Source of the DNA: Rhynchopus sp. YZ270_cl-10
Lineage: Eukaryota; Euglenozoa; Diplonemea; Diplonemida; Diplonemidae
NCBI GenBank assembly: GCA_964035575.1
Contig: CAXIVB010000012.1
Coordinates: 1 to 58,331, forward strand
Direction: 5' to 3'
Length of the DNA: 58,331 bases
Under the pieces are notes generated by a model, which saw nothing but the letters and a program-made list of their open reading frames with translations, was not told the origin of the DNA and searched no databases. The position numbers and the translations under genes are program-made. Positions within the stretch are counted from its first letter, which is position 1; each line of letters starts with the position of its first letter. Below are positions 17,458 through 30,530 of this stretch, one piece after another.

Positions 17458-19293
17458 CAGCTGCCTTACACAGGCTTGTAGACCCCCTCAGCTGCCTTAC
17501 ACAGGCTTGTAGACCCCTCAGGACCCCCCCTTTTAGACCCCTTTTGACCCCTTTTGGACCCCTCATCCCCCGGTCCCTATAGGGGCTCAAATGGCCCTTT
17601 TCGGGTTTGGACCGTTTTATACAGGGACCAATCCAAAAGTGACACAAAACGGGTGGTACCCCAAAAAGGGGGTCCTCCGGATTTGGGTCCATTTTGGGGT
17701 CGGGCGCCAGGAAGGTCCCTTTTTGGGGTACCCCCAAAATGGCCCTTTTGGCCCTTTTGGACCCCCTTTTGGACCCTCTAGGGCATACAAAAAGGGGCCA
17801 TTTGGACGACTCTCTGTGTCAAAAGGGGGTCCATTTTGACCCCATATCTATGAACTTTGACCCTCAAATGACCCCATATCTATGAACTTTGACGCCCAGG
17901 ATGGCACCCCATTCCACCATTTCAGACCCCTCCTTTCAACCACCCCATACCTGAGGACCCCATATCTATGAACTTTGACCCTCAAATGACCCCATTCCAC
18001 CATTTCAGACCCCTCCTTTCAACCACCTCCTCTCAAGTCCCGTGCCTCGATGGAGTATGTCATTATGGCCACATCAGTAGTAGGGCACCATGGCACCCGA
18101 TCAGTCACTGTAACTGTACTAGTCGCTGTCCCATGGGTACGTGGTGAGCATGGCCACGGGTGTACATGCTGCGGATGCATGCGTTGCATATGCCACATCC
18201 AGGCCCTCTAAGCTGTTTCCATACCCCTCCAGATCTGGGGGTAGGACCCCAAATGACCCCATTTGGACCCCATTTGAGGACCATTGGCATCATGTGTGGG
18301 CACCCCCTTTTCCACCATGTATGCCATTTGATCTACTCTCCCTATACATATGCCCTAATGGGCATAACCCCATATGATCCCATATGTGTTATATGACCAC
18401 TTTGAAGCACCTTTATATGCATAGGGTGGGGACCCCATATGGGCCCTTTAGACCCCTTTCAAAAGGGGGTCGAAAGCATGTAGACCTCCTTACACTCCAT
18501 GTGTATGGTGGTGTATAGGTTAAGGGGCTATATAGGGCATAATGGGTACATACACATACGCATGTCTTGCACCTCATGTGTGCACATGTTGGCATGTCAT
18601 GAGGTGATCCAAAAGGGTGATCATCAGATGCCCTCATTTTGGGACCCCTCCCATTTTAAGAGGTCCGCTGCATCAGACCGGGCCATCCTGGTTTGAACCG
18701 TTTGGGGACCTCAGGACCCCCAAATGGGCTGAATTGACCCCTTTTAGGGTCCTCAAAAGGACCCATTTTGGGGTCAAAAAGGGGGTCAAAATGGGGTCCA
18801 TATGGTGACCCATACTATGGTCTATATAGGCAATATATGGGTCCTGGACCCTCCTCATGCCTGGACCCGAGGTGCTCCAAAGGGGGTACCCAAAGTGGTC
18901 CATTAAATAGGAGGCCTCCAGACCCCCTTAGGGGTCCAAAAGATGTCGAAACCCGACATCTACCTGGACCCCCGGAGGTCCCAAAAGGGCCATGTCGGGT
19001 TTATACAACCCCTGCCAGTCCTAAGTGCTCTAAAAAGGGGTGATATTTGGTGGTCCATTCTGAGACCCCAATATGACACTATTTGGCCTGTAGACCATGG
19101 TCCAGATCTGGACCCCAGATGGTCCAAAAGGGGTGCAACTAACATATCGCGCGCGCGCGCGTGGTAAGAGGTAGTTTATAAAATCGGAGCTTCCCAAGAC
19201 CTCAGACCCCCAGGAGGTGGTCTCAGGGGTCTGAGGGGTTGGGAGGGGTCTGGAGCCATGAGGGGTCTGGGCCTCCACAGGATGGAGATGGAG

Positions 19294-21899
19294 ATGGGTC
19301 CATAAGGGGTTATATGCACTTATATGTACTTACATACATGTACATGTACCTCATATAGTACCCCTACGTACCTGTAGCTATATGCCCTTTAGACCCCATG
19401 TGCCCATGTGCCCACACCTCCTCACACCTGCTCCATATGCTCATATACCCCATATACCCCCTAAAAGGGGTCAAATGGGTCCTCAAAAGGGTCCCAAAAT
19501 GGTCCATTTTAGGACACCCCATTCCACCATTTCAAACGTGCCCTTTCAATTGCACCATTTTGGGGACCCCCCTCAGATCTGGGGACCCCCTCAAAATGAC
19601 CCCTTTTGACCCCATTTTGACCCCTTTTGGGTCCCTACCCATGACCCCCTAGGTCCTCAGGCCATATGGGTCCATAAGGGGTTATATGCACTTATATGTA
19701 CTTACATACATGTACATGTACCTCATATAGTACCCCTACGTACCTGTAGCTATATGCCCTTTAGACCCCATGTGCCCATGTGCCCACACCTCCTCACACC
19801 TGCTCCATATGCTCATATACCCCATATACCCCCCTAAAAGGGGTCAAAATGGGTCCTCAAAAGGGTCCCAAAATGGTCCATTTTAGGACACCCCATTCCA
19901 CCATTTCAAACGTGCCCTTTCAATTGCACCATTTTGGGGACCCCCCTCAGATCTGGGGACCCCCTCAAAATGACCCCTTTTGACCCCATTTTGACCCCTT
20001 TTGGGTCCCTACCCATGACCCCCTAGGTCCTCAGGCCATATGGGTCCATAAGGGGTTATATGCACTTATATGTACTTACATACATGTACATGTACCTCAT
20101 ATAGTACCCCTACGTACCTGTAGCTATATGCCCTTTAGACCCCATGTGCCCATGTGCCCACACCTCCTCACACCTGCTCCATATGCTCATATACCCCATA
20201 TACCCCCTAAAAGGGGTCAAATGGGTCCTCAAAAGGGTCCCAAAATGGTCCATTTTAGGACACCCCATTCCACCATTTCAAACGTGCCCTTTCAATTGCA
20301 CCATTTTGGGGACCCCCCTCAGATCTGGGGACCCCCTCAAAATGACCCCTTTTGACCCCATTTTGACCCCTTTTGGGTCCCTACCCATGACCCCCTAGGT
20401 CCTCAGGCCATATGGGTCCATAAGGGGTTATATGCACTTATATGTACTTACATACATGTACATGTACCTCATATAGTACCCCTACGTACCTGTAGCTATA
20501 TGCCCTTTAGACCCCATGTGCCCATGTGCCCACACCTCCTCACACCTGCTCCATATGCTCATATACCCCATATACCCCCTAAAAGGGGTCAAATGGGTCC
20601 TCAAAAGGGTCCCAAAATGGTCCATTTTAGGACACCCCATTCCACCATTTCAAACGTGCCCTTTCAATTGCACCATTTTGGGGACCCCCCTCAGATCTGG
20701 GGACCCCCCTCAAAATGACCCCTTTTGACCCCATTTTGACCCCTTTTGGGTCCCTACCCATGACCCCCTAGGTCCTCAGGCCATATGGGTCCATAAGGGG
20801 TTATATGCACTTATATGTACTTACATACATGTACATGTACCTCATATAGTACCCCTACGTACCTGTAGCTATATGCCCTTTAGACCCCCATGTGCCCATG
20901 TGCCCACACCTCCTCACACCTGCTCCATATGCTCATATACCCCATATACCCCCCTAAAAGGGGTCAAAATGGGTCCTCAAAAGGGTCCCATTTTCAGGAC
21001 CCTCCAGCCCTCAGGACCCCTCAGGACCCCAAATGGCCCCTTTTGGGGACCCCCCTCAGATCTGGGGACCCCCTCAAAATGACCCCTTTTTGGCCCATTT
21101 TAGGACCCATTTTAGGACCCATTTTGACCCCTAAATCTATGAACATTGACGCCCAAAAAGACCCTTTTTGAGGTCCCATTTTGGACCCCTTTTTGGTCCA
21201 AAAAGTGACCCCTTTTTATGACCCTATTTTACCACTTTGGCCCGTTTTGCCTACAGTGGTCCATCAGGCCCTTTTGAGGGGTCCCAAAAAGGGGTCCATT
21301 TTGGGACCCTTTTGGGACCTCCCATGGCCCTCTAGCCACCCTGCTCATATGGGACCCCTTATACCCCATATAGTACCTATTTAGACCCTTAAATATAGGC
21401 CCTCTAGCCACCCTGTTCCCATGGCTCCAGACCCCCTAAAAGGGGTCAAAATGGGTCCTCAAAAGGGTCCCAAAATGGTCCATTTTAGGACACCCCATTC
21501 CACCATTTCAAACGTGCCCTTTCAATTGCACCATTTTGGGGACCCCCCTCAGATCTGGGGACCCCCCTCAAAATGACCCCTTTTGACCCCATTTTGACCC
21601 CTTTTGGGTCCCTACCCATGACCCCCTAGGTCCTCAGGCCATATGGGTCCATAAGGGGTTATATGCACTTATATGTACTTACATACATGTACATGTACCT
21701 CATATAGTACCCCTACGTACCTGTAGCTATATGCCCTTTAGACCCCATGTGCCCATGTGCCCACACCTCCTCACACCTGCTCCATATGCTCATATACCCC
21801 ATATACCCCCTAAAAGGGGTCAAATGGGTCCTCAAAAGGGTCCCAAAATGGTCCATTTTAGGACACCCCATTCCACCATTTCAAACGTGCCCTTTCAAT
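19294..21899. repeat. 372-374-bp array (unit 2)
   Basis: Same six-copy structure as 6221-8826. Confidence 0.95.
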
Positions 21900-23103
21900 C
21901 ACCGTCTATCTGATGACCGCCCTTGGATCTCAGTCCTTGTGGTAAAACCGCACCTCCCGTGGTGTGTACTTAACCAACCGCATCTGTTAGGACCAACGGA
22001 GGGTGGCGGGCGCTTGCGCCTCGGGTCACCCGGCAGATGCAACCAACCACTAGTATACGCCCTCCGGGGAACGTGCGCATTGGGCGTACATCTGCACTCT
22101 ACCGTCTCAGTCCTCGGACAGGGACCCCTTTACCCAACCAGCCGGGTAGGCAGGTTATCCGTTATCTGACCCCACCACCCCTAGGGCTCTGCGTAGTCAA
22201 TTCTGCGTATTAGGCTCCTCCATGTGACCACCCCGCTTACACTAGCTTGATCCGACCAACCCTTCGGCCTCGGCCACTCTTCAACATCATACATGCGGAG
22301 TTGTATCCTATGCAGTTGATGTGCTCTGTAAGGACACTTTGGCCTCGTGCCAGCACGTGAGGGGTCCCAGGGCCTTTCATAGCCGTCCGGTAGGCTATGG
22401 AAGTGAGTCCTTCCCAGCCGTGCCTACTGAGTCCATATGGGGCTATAGGGTACAGCTGCCGGTGCATGTCCAACCCCTGAGCCTGACCCGATCCGACCCC
22501 ACCAACCCTTCGGCCTCGGCCACTCTGAGTATCTCCCCGCTTACACTAGCCTGACCTCCCCCGTTGGTAAGTGCTCTGCGTAGTCAATTCTGCGTATTAG
22601 GCCACTCTCTATACACGTATGTAGATGCTGTATTCTACGCAGGAGGAGTGCTCCGTAAGGACACTTCGGTTCAGTACTTAGGTGCTGTTCCGGCCCGTGA
22701 GGGGTGTAGGGGCTCTCGTTGCTGGAAGGCAGGCGCGAGGGTATCCCCTTCCTAACCGGCCTCCTGAGTCCATAAGGGACTGTAGTGTACAGCTGCCATG
22801 CATACAGCCCCCGAGCTTGATCCGACCAACCCTTCGGCCTCGGCCACTCTGAGTATCTCCCCGCTTACACTAGCTTGACCCGATCCGACCCCACCAACCC
22901 TTCGGCCTCGGCCACTCTGAGTATCTCCCCCAATCTCTTAGCTTGACCCCACCACCCCTAGGGCTCTGCGTAGTCAATTCTGCGTATTAGGCTCCTCCAT
23001 GTGATCACCCCGCTTACACGTTAGTTTGACTTGGGTCCCCCCACAGGTACTAGCGCAGGTAGTTCTGCGTATTAGGCCACTCTCTATAGGCACTCTAGCA
23101 GGT
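21900..23103 (+). ncRNA. Copy of structured domain and modules M1-M3 (unit 2)
   Basis: Identical copy of 8827-10030. Confidence 0.4.
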
Positions 23104-23118
23104 GTCTTTACAAGGTGA

Positions 23119-24147
23119 TGTGTGGTGATGCTGGGCATGATTGGTTATCGGATGTGGTCTTAGGAGCTGTGCGACGTGGGGGATGTCCAGTCCGTGGTGG
23201 CGCAATCCACTGGCACCGAGGAGGCTCTCGGTGGCTTGGGCATCTCTCCAGCACAGCGTGGCAGGCGATACATATATCAACGCCTACGGGGTACACTGCA
23301 GCTTGATGCAGAGGTCGAGTGGCCGCCCCCAGCCTTAGTCCTTTTACCATGCGCTGCCAATGAAGCTCGACCAGTTTATACAGATGCGACCAGGATGCCA
23401 CCTCCATCTCTACGGCTCTGTCGTAATGGAGCAATCCCTGCGGACTTCTGTTGCTGGCAACTACCTTGCTGTTGCAACCCGTGCCATTCCGGATGTAGGT
23501 GGCCCTCCCGCGCTAGGTTAACCGCGGACTCTACCTCTGACGCTCTAGCAAGGGGCGGAGGAGGTATATCCCCAGAGTGGCCAACGGCCGTAACCGATGT
23601 CACTCTGGGTGTGGACTTCCGTGCCACATTTGCATCCACCATGCATTGCAACTTTGGCTTTGATACACTCCCTAGAGGTCTGGCCTCGGAGTACTAGCAA
23701 GTCCCCCTGCTCCGGAGCTTGGCCAACGCCTGCTTGGACAAGGAGAGGGAAGGCTTTCATAGGCTCTGTTATGAGGTTGAGGACGACACAGTATGTGACC
23801 TCTCTCGGGGCGCCTTTGAGCTCATGAAGCAACGGTCTCTGGGCACTGTTCACAGGCCGCACGAGGGGTACAAGTGCCCTCACAGCGGTAGCGTACACGT
23901 CGCGCTCCCTGCCCTATAGAGAGCAGCCGAGACGTCTCTTACTGTCCCTTGTTTTGCCTGGTGCCATAGCAGGAGTGCGGGAGGGTTTAATAGCCCCCTT
24001 CACACAACTGTGGTGTACACGGAGTGGGTCCACAAGGGGACCCTTCTCTGGAACGACCCCTTCGCCACCTAGGTCAAGACCTTCGGGGGATCCAAGGAGT
24101 GGAGGGGTGTGACATGTGGCTGGGAGCTGTATCGGGTCTAGATGTAA
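23119..24147 (+). CDS. Copy of TAG-interrupted frame (unit 2)
   Basis: Identical copy of 10046-11074. Confidence 0.22.
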
Positions 24148-24733
24148 GTGACTGGAGTACATGTGAGGTAGTGCAGGACCATGTAGTTAGACAGGCCTTG
24201 TGATGGTGGTTTGGTGTAGTGTAGCCTCTTTGTTATAGTGATCCTGGTCCACTGCTGAGCATAGCTTCTGCATAGTGCAGGCAGTGGGAGGGGATGGTCC
24301 TGGCTGGGTTCGTTGTATGTCATCTCTGGGTGTCCAGTAAGTCGCACAGTCGTTAAGCAGATGCATAGGCTAGGGTCAGCTGAGAAGTGACCTCTGTGTA
24401 TTCTGTGGCTCGCGCACCCCCACCCTTTAAGGAGCTCTGATGTATAGCCTACTTGGTTCAGGTACTGTCTTAACTCTCCCGACCACCCTATTTCGCTGCA
24501 TGCACCGCTCTGCTTGATCTCGTGCTGGTACTTAACGGTTGTTACTTAGTAGCCGATTTGATGGAGGCGTATTAGGACTTGCAGGACTTTTGGTTGTGAG
24601 GACCCGTACCTGCTGGCGTAGTTGTGTTGCAAGAGGACAGCCCTACATCACCCCAAGACCTTCACGGATACTACTCCATTCAAGGGTGTTATATTCAGTC
24701 TCCGCTGCTGGATCCGATGTTGGACTACTAGAG

Positions 24734-25194
24734 TGATTGGTTGGCTGACGAGTCAGCCAATCATGATGAGGCGACTGACGAGTAGACGGATGGGTTGCTG
24801 AGCTAGCTCGCCCCACCGGCTCCCGGTCTTCCTATGCTGGCTGCACTTCGGTGTGGTCAGCTCATCCAGGACAAGGCGACTGACGAGTAGACGGATGGGT
24901 TGCTGAGCTAGCTCGCCCCACCGGCTCCCGGTCTTCCTTATGCTGACGGCACTTCGGTGTGGTCAGCTTCCGGTTCTAGTATCTCTGGCTGAGGAGTTTG
25001 GGGGCTATTGGATGGGTGTTGACTGACGAGTAGAGAGTCTAGGGCGAGGAGAGTGTAGTTTGAGCCTCCCCGCTCACTTGCTCCGGACCCTAGGCAACTC
25101 CCGGTCTTCACCTGCTGGATGGTAGTTATAGGAGGGCTTGAGTGCTTGACCTAGTCGCCTCGCCTGACTGTAGCATCATCTGTCCAGCATCCAG
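24734..25194 (+). ncRNA. Copy of RNA-element cluster (unit 2)
   Basis: Identical copy of 11661-12121. Confidence 0.42.
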
Positions 25195-25395
25195 TAGTCC
25201 TGTTGAGGCACAATGGTGTACTGGAGCATCGGAGTAGGTAGACGCAAGGTGGTGTAGGATCCCTGTACTCCCTAGAGCACCTCATAGCGCACAGGTAGTA
25301 GTGTACCATTCACTACGGGCCGTAAGTCCCTCACATCTCTTGTAGGTCTGAACCGTGCCGGATCTGACTCTGCTCGGTGCTTCAGTTGGTGCCCG

Positions 25396-25839
25396 TTGAG
25401 CTATGTGGACCCCACATTATGTCTATGTACTGCATGTCATGCGTGTCTGATACATGTTGCACGTGGGCGTCTGTTAGTACACGTCACGCCGCGCTCTTTC
25501 ACAGGCCTTTGGAGCACACAGGAGTTGTACATTTGGCTGGGTGCCTTTGTACTACGCTTGACCTCCTCCTTCTCTGGATGCAACATGCTGCTGTCGACGT
25601 ACCGGCTCCGGCCAGGGCGAGACGGGTCCACACTCCCTCCTTGCCAAGGAGGGAGGAGTTTGGACATCAGCATCCCAGGGTTGGTGGATCAAGGTCAGCA
25701 GCTCCATAGACCGTCGTCTGCAGCTGCCCTTGTCCTGGCCTCACGGCTAGGCACATGCAGAGACGGTGACCCCCTACCTTGTACCCCCATGCGGTGCGCC
25801 TACGGGCAAGCCCTATATTGGGGGTACAATGGTGTTTAA
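25396..25839 (+). CDS. Copy of possible 147-codon CDS (unit 2)
   Basis: Identical copy of 12323-12766. Confidence 0.2.
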   Translation: MSYVDPTLCLCTACHACLIHVARGRLLVHVTPRSFTGLWSTQELYIWLGAFVLRLTSSFSGCNMLLSTYRLRPGRDGSTLPPCQGGRSLDISIPGLVDQGQQLHRPSSAAALVLASRLGTCRDGDPLPCTPMRCAYGQALYWGYNGV

Positions 25840-25881
25840 GACAGACCGTCGGTCAGGGGGTAAACGTCAGGGTTGGTAGGC

Positions 25882-26127
25882 ATGTCTGAGAACAGACAAA
25901 TGGACCGACCACCCTTGGACTCCAGGCCTGCGAAGTCTCAGATGAGCTCCGTGGAGGGCTACCCGTGCAGTGCGAGCTACTATGCAGAGCTGACATGCGT
26001 CAGAGGCCTGGTCCGGGGGCTACTGCTGCCCGTCCTCGTCCTCTTGAGCGGCATGGTGCTTGCTACTGTAGGTCTCCACACAGTCCGCGTACCCCACTTC
26101 CGTACTCAGCATGGATACGTAATCTAA
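25882..26127 (+). CDS. Copy of possible 81-aa membrane protein (unit 2)
   Basis: Identical copy of 12809-13054. Confidence 0.28.
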   Translation: MSENRQMDRPPLDSRPAKSQMSSVEGYPCSASYYAELTCVRGLVRGLLLPVLVLLSGMVLATVGLHTVRVPHFRTQHGYVI

Positions 26128-26701
26128 CCTGTCCATATACCCTATACTGTCTGGTAGCATGCTAAGTGACGTCGTCATGCTGATGGGCACTATAGATGTT
26201 GTGTTTGGGTCCGTAGATAGGTACCCGGGAGTAGTATTTATACATCGCTCGTGGCTCCTGTGTACATCACCATCTGCACCATAGACATGCTATGCTCTAG
26301 AGATGTAGTGTGCTGTAAGGACACCATACTAGTAGCATGATGAGTGCTGCCACCACTACTATCAGTTGATGACCTCACATATCTCATCTATATGTCCACA
26401 CCTGTATATGCACTAGTCCTCTATGCGACCTCTCATACATACACTATATGCTCCATGGAGACCCTGTACCTACTGCATACCTTGACGGCTATAGCATCCA
26501 CATGCACTGCTCGCAGATCCCATGCTACACCACTACTCCGTAACAGCACACCCGTCATCCAGCACACAGATTGCATATATGGCTGCCCCTGCTGCAGGTG
26601 TGGTCTGATACCTACCATACGCATGATGGTGATGTAGAAGTCGTGCCCCACTTCATGCGGCTAGGAGGTCATACATCTGCTCCCTATCCTCAAATAGCCA
26701 G

Positions 26702-27025
26702 ATGCTGCAGCTATGCTGTCCGCCTTCATCCCCGTGTCACTACTACTGGATGCTGAGCTCTTGCTCTCTTTGCACGCACCCTATGTGGATGGATGTGCTA
26801 TCGCCTAGGTTGTTTACCTTAGGGTATAGCATCTCAGGAGTGCTCAGGTGGAGAGGTAGTAGCAGGTTGCCTAAGCCACTCATAGCGGAGGGCATGATGA
26901 AGAAGAAGAGCATGAGCATAGCGTGCCCGGACCTCCACATGGTAACACCCTATGTAGCTCCGCGTAGAGTGCCATGTAATACTGCAAAGGTCCATGTCGA
27001 GGCAGGAGGTAAACGTCACAGTTGA
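26702..27025 (+). CDS. Copy of doubtful 107-codon ORF (unit 3)
   Basis: Identical copy of 556-879. Confidence 0.12.
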   Translation: MLQLCCPPSSPCHYYWMLSSCSLCTHPMWMDVLSPRLFTLGYSISGVLRWRGSSRLPKPLIAEGMMKKKSMSIACPDLHMVTPYVAPRRVPCNTAKVHVEAGGKRHS

Positions 27026-28912
27026 CTGAGACCTCAGGACCCCATTTTGACCCCTTTTAGACCCCTTTTAGACCCCAATACCATAGTCTCAGGCCTCAAA
27101 CACCCCTTTTAGACCCCCTTTCCAGCAGGTTAAGGGGCCAAAGTAGGCATACAGGTCCCCAAAGGGGTCCAAAAGGGGTCCCCACTTCCTAAATGGTGTC
27201 TCCAAAACCTCCATTTTAGGGTCCCTTTTGGAATGCACCAGATCGCTTTACTCTACTCTCCCTATCATATCTTGGCACACCCCCTAAATATAGCCATTTC
27301 AGACCCCCTCCAGGATGCCCCATTTGAGGACCTTCCTTGTCAGGTCAAGCGTCAAAAGTAGTACAAACCCGCTAAATACCTGTTTTGACCCCTTTTCAGA
27401 GACCCCTCCATTTTAGGGATACTGTTTTAAGAGCACTTTGCCACCAGAGAGTAGATAGGATTACAAGGCTTTGGCAGATGGGCCATTTAGGGGTCCAAAA
27501 GGGGGTCCTCAAAGGGGTCCCAAAAGGGGTCCATAAAGGACCCCTCCTAGCCTGGGTCCGAGACCTCCCCATGAGACCTCCTATTTAGACCAAATATGCC
27601 TATATGGTAGATCAAACGCCATATCTAGAGGTCCAAATAGGAGGTCAAAATGGGTCCAAATAGGGACCTAAAAGGGGTCTAAAAAGGGACCCATTTACAT
27701 GGTCCGTTTAGACCCCTCCTCAAATCGCTGCATCTCATATCTGCCTATATGGATTTAATTGATTTGACCAACCTCTAACTTTGAGACCCTCTCAAAGAGG
27801 TCCTTTTCCATACTTTGTCGCCCAGATGATCTGCTCAACCATGTCGATTTCGGACATATACAGCCATTTCAGACCCTTTTGAGGTGTGTCATTGGAGGGG
27901 GTCCAAATAGGGATGTTGAAACCATACATACAAAGTGCTCAGTTTGGGGTCAAAATAGGAGGTCAAATGGGGTCAAAATAGGAGGTCAAAAGGGGGCTCT
28001 TTTTAGGACCCCTTTGGGGTCCATATGGAGACCTCCTATTTAGACCAAATATGCCTATATGGTAGATCAAACGCCATATCTAGAGGTCTAAATAGGAGGT
28101 CAAAATGGGTCTAAATAGGAGGTCTAAAGAGGACCAAAAGACACACTTTAAGGGGGCACTTTAAGGGGGCCAACTAACATATCGCGCGCGCGCGCGTGTT
28201 AGTAGGGGTTATTGGAGGTCTGCCCGATTTTGGCCTTTTCTTCCATTTTGGTCTTGGTCCTCTGGTCTGCTGGTCCGAAGTCCGCCGGGCTCTGAGCACC
28301 CGATCTGAGGAGCTATTTGCAGGTCTTGATCTTGGGGTGGTCTGGGTCTGAGAGGGGTCTGTTCCATTTAAGGCTGGTTTGGGGTGCAAATGGGATTAAG
28401 TCGGCTAGTCGACTTAACGCGGCATGGAACAGTACGTGCTCGTCCCTGCCTGGCACCCCTCATTTTGGGCCCCGGCAAGTCCTCTTTGTATGACCCCTTT
28501 TAGAGACCCCATTTGGACCTTGTGTTGGTTCGACTCAAGACCCCAATATTGCCTATATTGACCATTGTCTGAGGCCACAGCGGGACCACGTTTTGACCCA
28601 TTTTGACCATCCATTTTGACCCCTTTTAGACCCCATTTTGACCCCATTTTGACCCCTAAATCATAGTCTCGCCCGCCCAGATGGCACCTTGAAAGGCACC
28701 CTTTTAGACCCCATTTTGACCCCATTTTGACCCCTTTTGAGCACCTCCTGTTTTGACCCCTTTTGGCGATATGCTCATATTTGCAATGTTGCACTGCTCT
28801 CTGTCAACTTCACTTAACTACAACGACTTTTACCCCTTTTTACATCTCAAAACAGGGTCCAAAACAGGGTCCAAAAGTGACCCTCAAACCCCCAAATCTA
28901 TGAACATTGACG

Positions 28913-30530
28913 CCCAAAATGGCCCATTTTGACCCCTTTTGGACCCCTTTTGGGACCCCTCAGGGGTCCCATTTTGACCCCTTTTGGACCCTACAGGCGC
29001 GAGACTATACCCCCTGCCTTACACAGGCTTGTAGACCCCCTCAGCTGCCTTACACAGGCTTGTAGACCCCCTTTTGGGACACTAAATAGACCCATTTGAT
29101 GTAGGATTTGGCTCATATGACCCCATTTTGACCCCTTTTGGACCCTCTAGGGCATACAAAAAGGGGCCATTTGATGTAGGATTTGGCTCAAATGGGGTCA
29201 TTTTGGGGTCCAGATGGGGTCCTCAGGAGGTCCCAAAATGGGTCCATATAGGGCAAAAAGGGCCCTTTTCAGGTCTGGACACTTTCATACAGAGAGTAGT
29301 CCAAAGTTGACACAAAATGGGTGGTACCCCAAAAAGGGGGTCCTCCAAATTAGGGTCCCAAAATGGTCGGGCGCCAGGAAGGTCCCTTTTTGGGGTACCC
29401 CAAAATGGCCCATTTTGACCCCTTTTGGACCCCTTTTGGGACCCCTCAGGACCCCCATTTTGACCCCTTTTGGACCCTACAGGCGCGAGACTATACCCCC
29501 TGCCTTACACAGGCTTGTAGACCCCCTCAGCTGCCTTACACAGGCTTGTAGACCCCCTTTTGGGACACTAAATAGACCCATTTGATGTAGGATTTGGCTC
29601 ATATGACCCCATTTTGACCCCTTTTGGACCCTCTAGGGCATACAAAAAGGGGCCATTTGATGTAGGATTTGGCTCAAATGGGGTCATTTTGGGGTCCAGA
29701 TGGGGTCCTCAGGAGGTCCCAAAATGGGTCCATATAGGGCAAAAAGGGCCCTTTTCAGGTCTGGACACTTTCATACAGAGAGTAGTCCAAAGTTGACACA
29801 AAATGGGTGGTACCCCAAAAAGGGGGTCCTCCAAATTAGGGTCCCAAAATGGTCGGGCGCCAGGAAGGTCCCTTTTTGGGGTACCCCAAAATGGCCCATT
29901 TTGACCCCTTTTGGACCCCTTTTGGGACCCCTCAGGACCCCCATTTTGACCCCTTTTGGACCCTACAGGCGCGAGACTATACCCCCTGCCTTACACAGGC
30001 TTGTAGACCCCCTCAGCTGCCTTACACAGGCTTGTAGACCCCCTTTTGGGACACTAAATAGACCCATTTGATGTAGGATTTGGCTCATATGACCCCATTT
30101 TGACCCCTTTTGGACCCTCTAGGGCATACAAAAAGGGGCCATTTGATGTAGGATTTGGCTCAAATGGGGTCATTTTGGGGTCCAGATGGGGTCCTCAGGA
30201 GGTCCCAAAATGGGTCCATATAGGGCAAAAAGGGCCCTTTTCAGGTCTGGACACTTTCATACAGAGAGTAGTCCAAAGTTGACACAAAATGGGTGGTACC
30301 CCAAAAAGGGGGTCCTCCAAATTAGGGTCCCAAAATGGTCGGGCGCCAGGAAGGTCCCTTTTTGGGGTACCCCAAAATGGCCCATTTTGACCCCTTTTGG
30401 ACCCCTTTTGGGACCCCTCAGGACCCCCATTTTGACCCCTTTTGGACCCTACAGGCGCGAGACTATACCCCCTGCCTTACACAGGCTTGTAGACCCCCTC
30501 AGCTGCCTTACACAGGCTTGTAGACCCCCT
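28913..30530. repeat. 486-bp array (unit 3), three copies, marker C,C,C
   Basis: Three full copies as in units 1 and 2, but the third lacks the G variant. The minisatellite is at 30472-30595. Confidence 0.95.

Larger units (their letters stand above)
13074..26146. repeat. Tandem macro-repeat unit 2 (13,073 bp)
   Basis: Same length and layout as unit 1, offset +13073, including the C, C, G pattern in the three 486-bp sub-repeats. I found no difference from unit 1. Confidence 0.97.
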
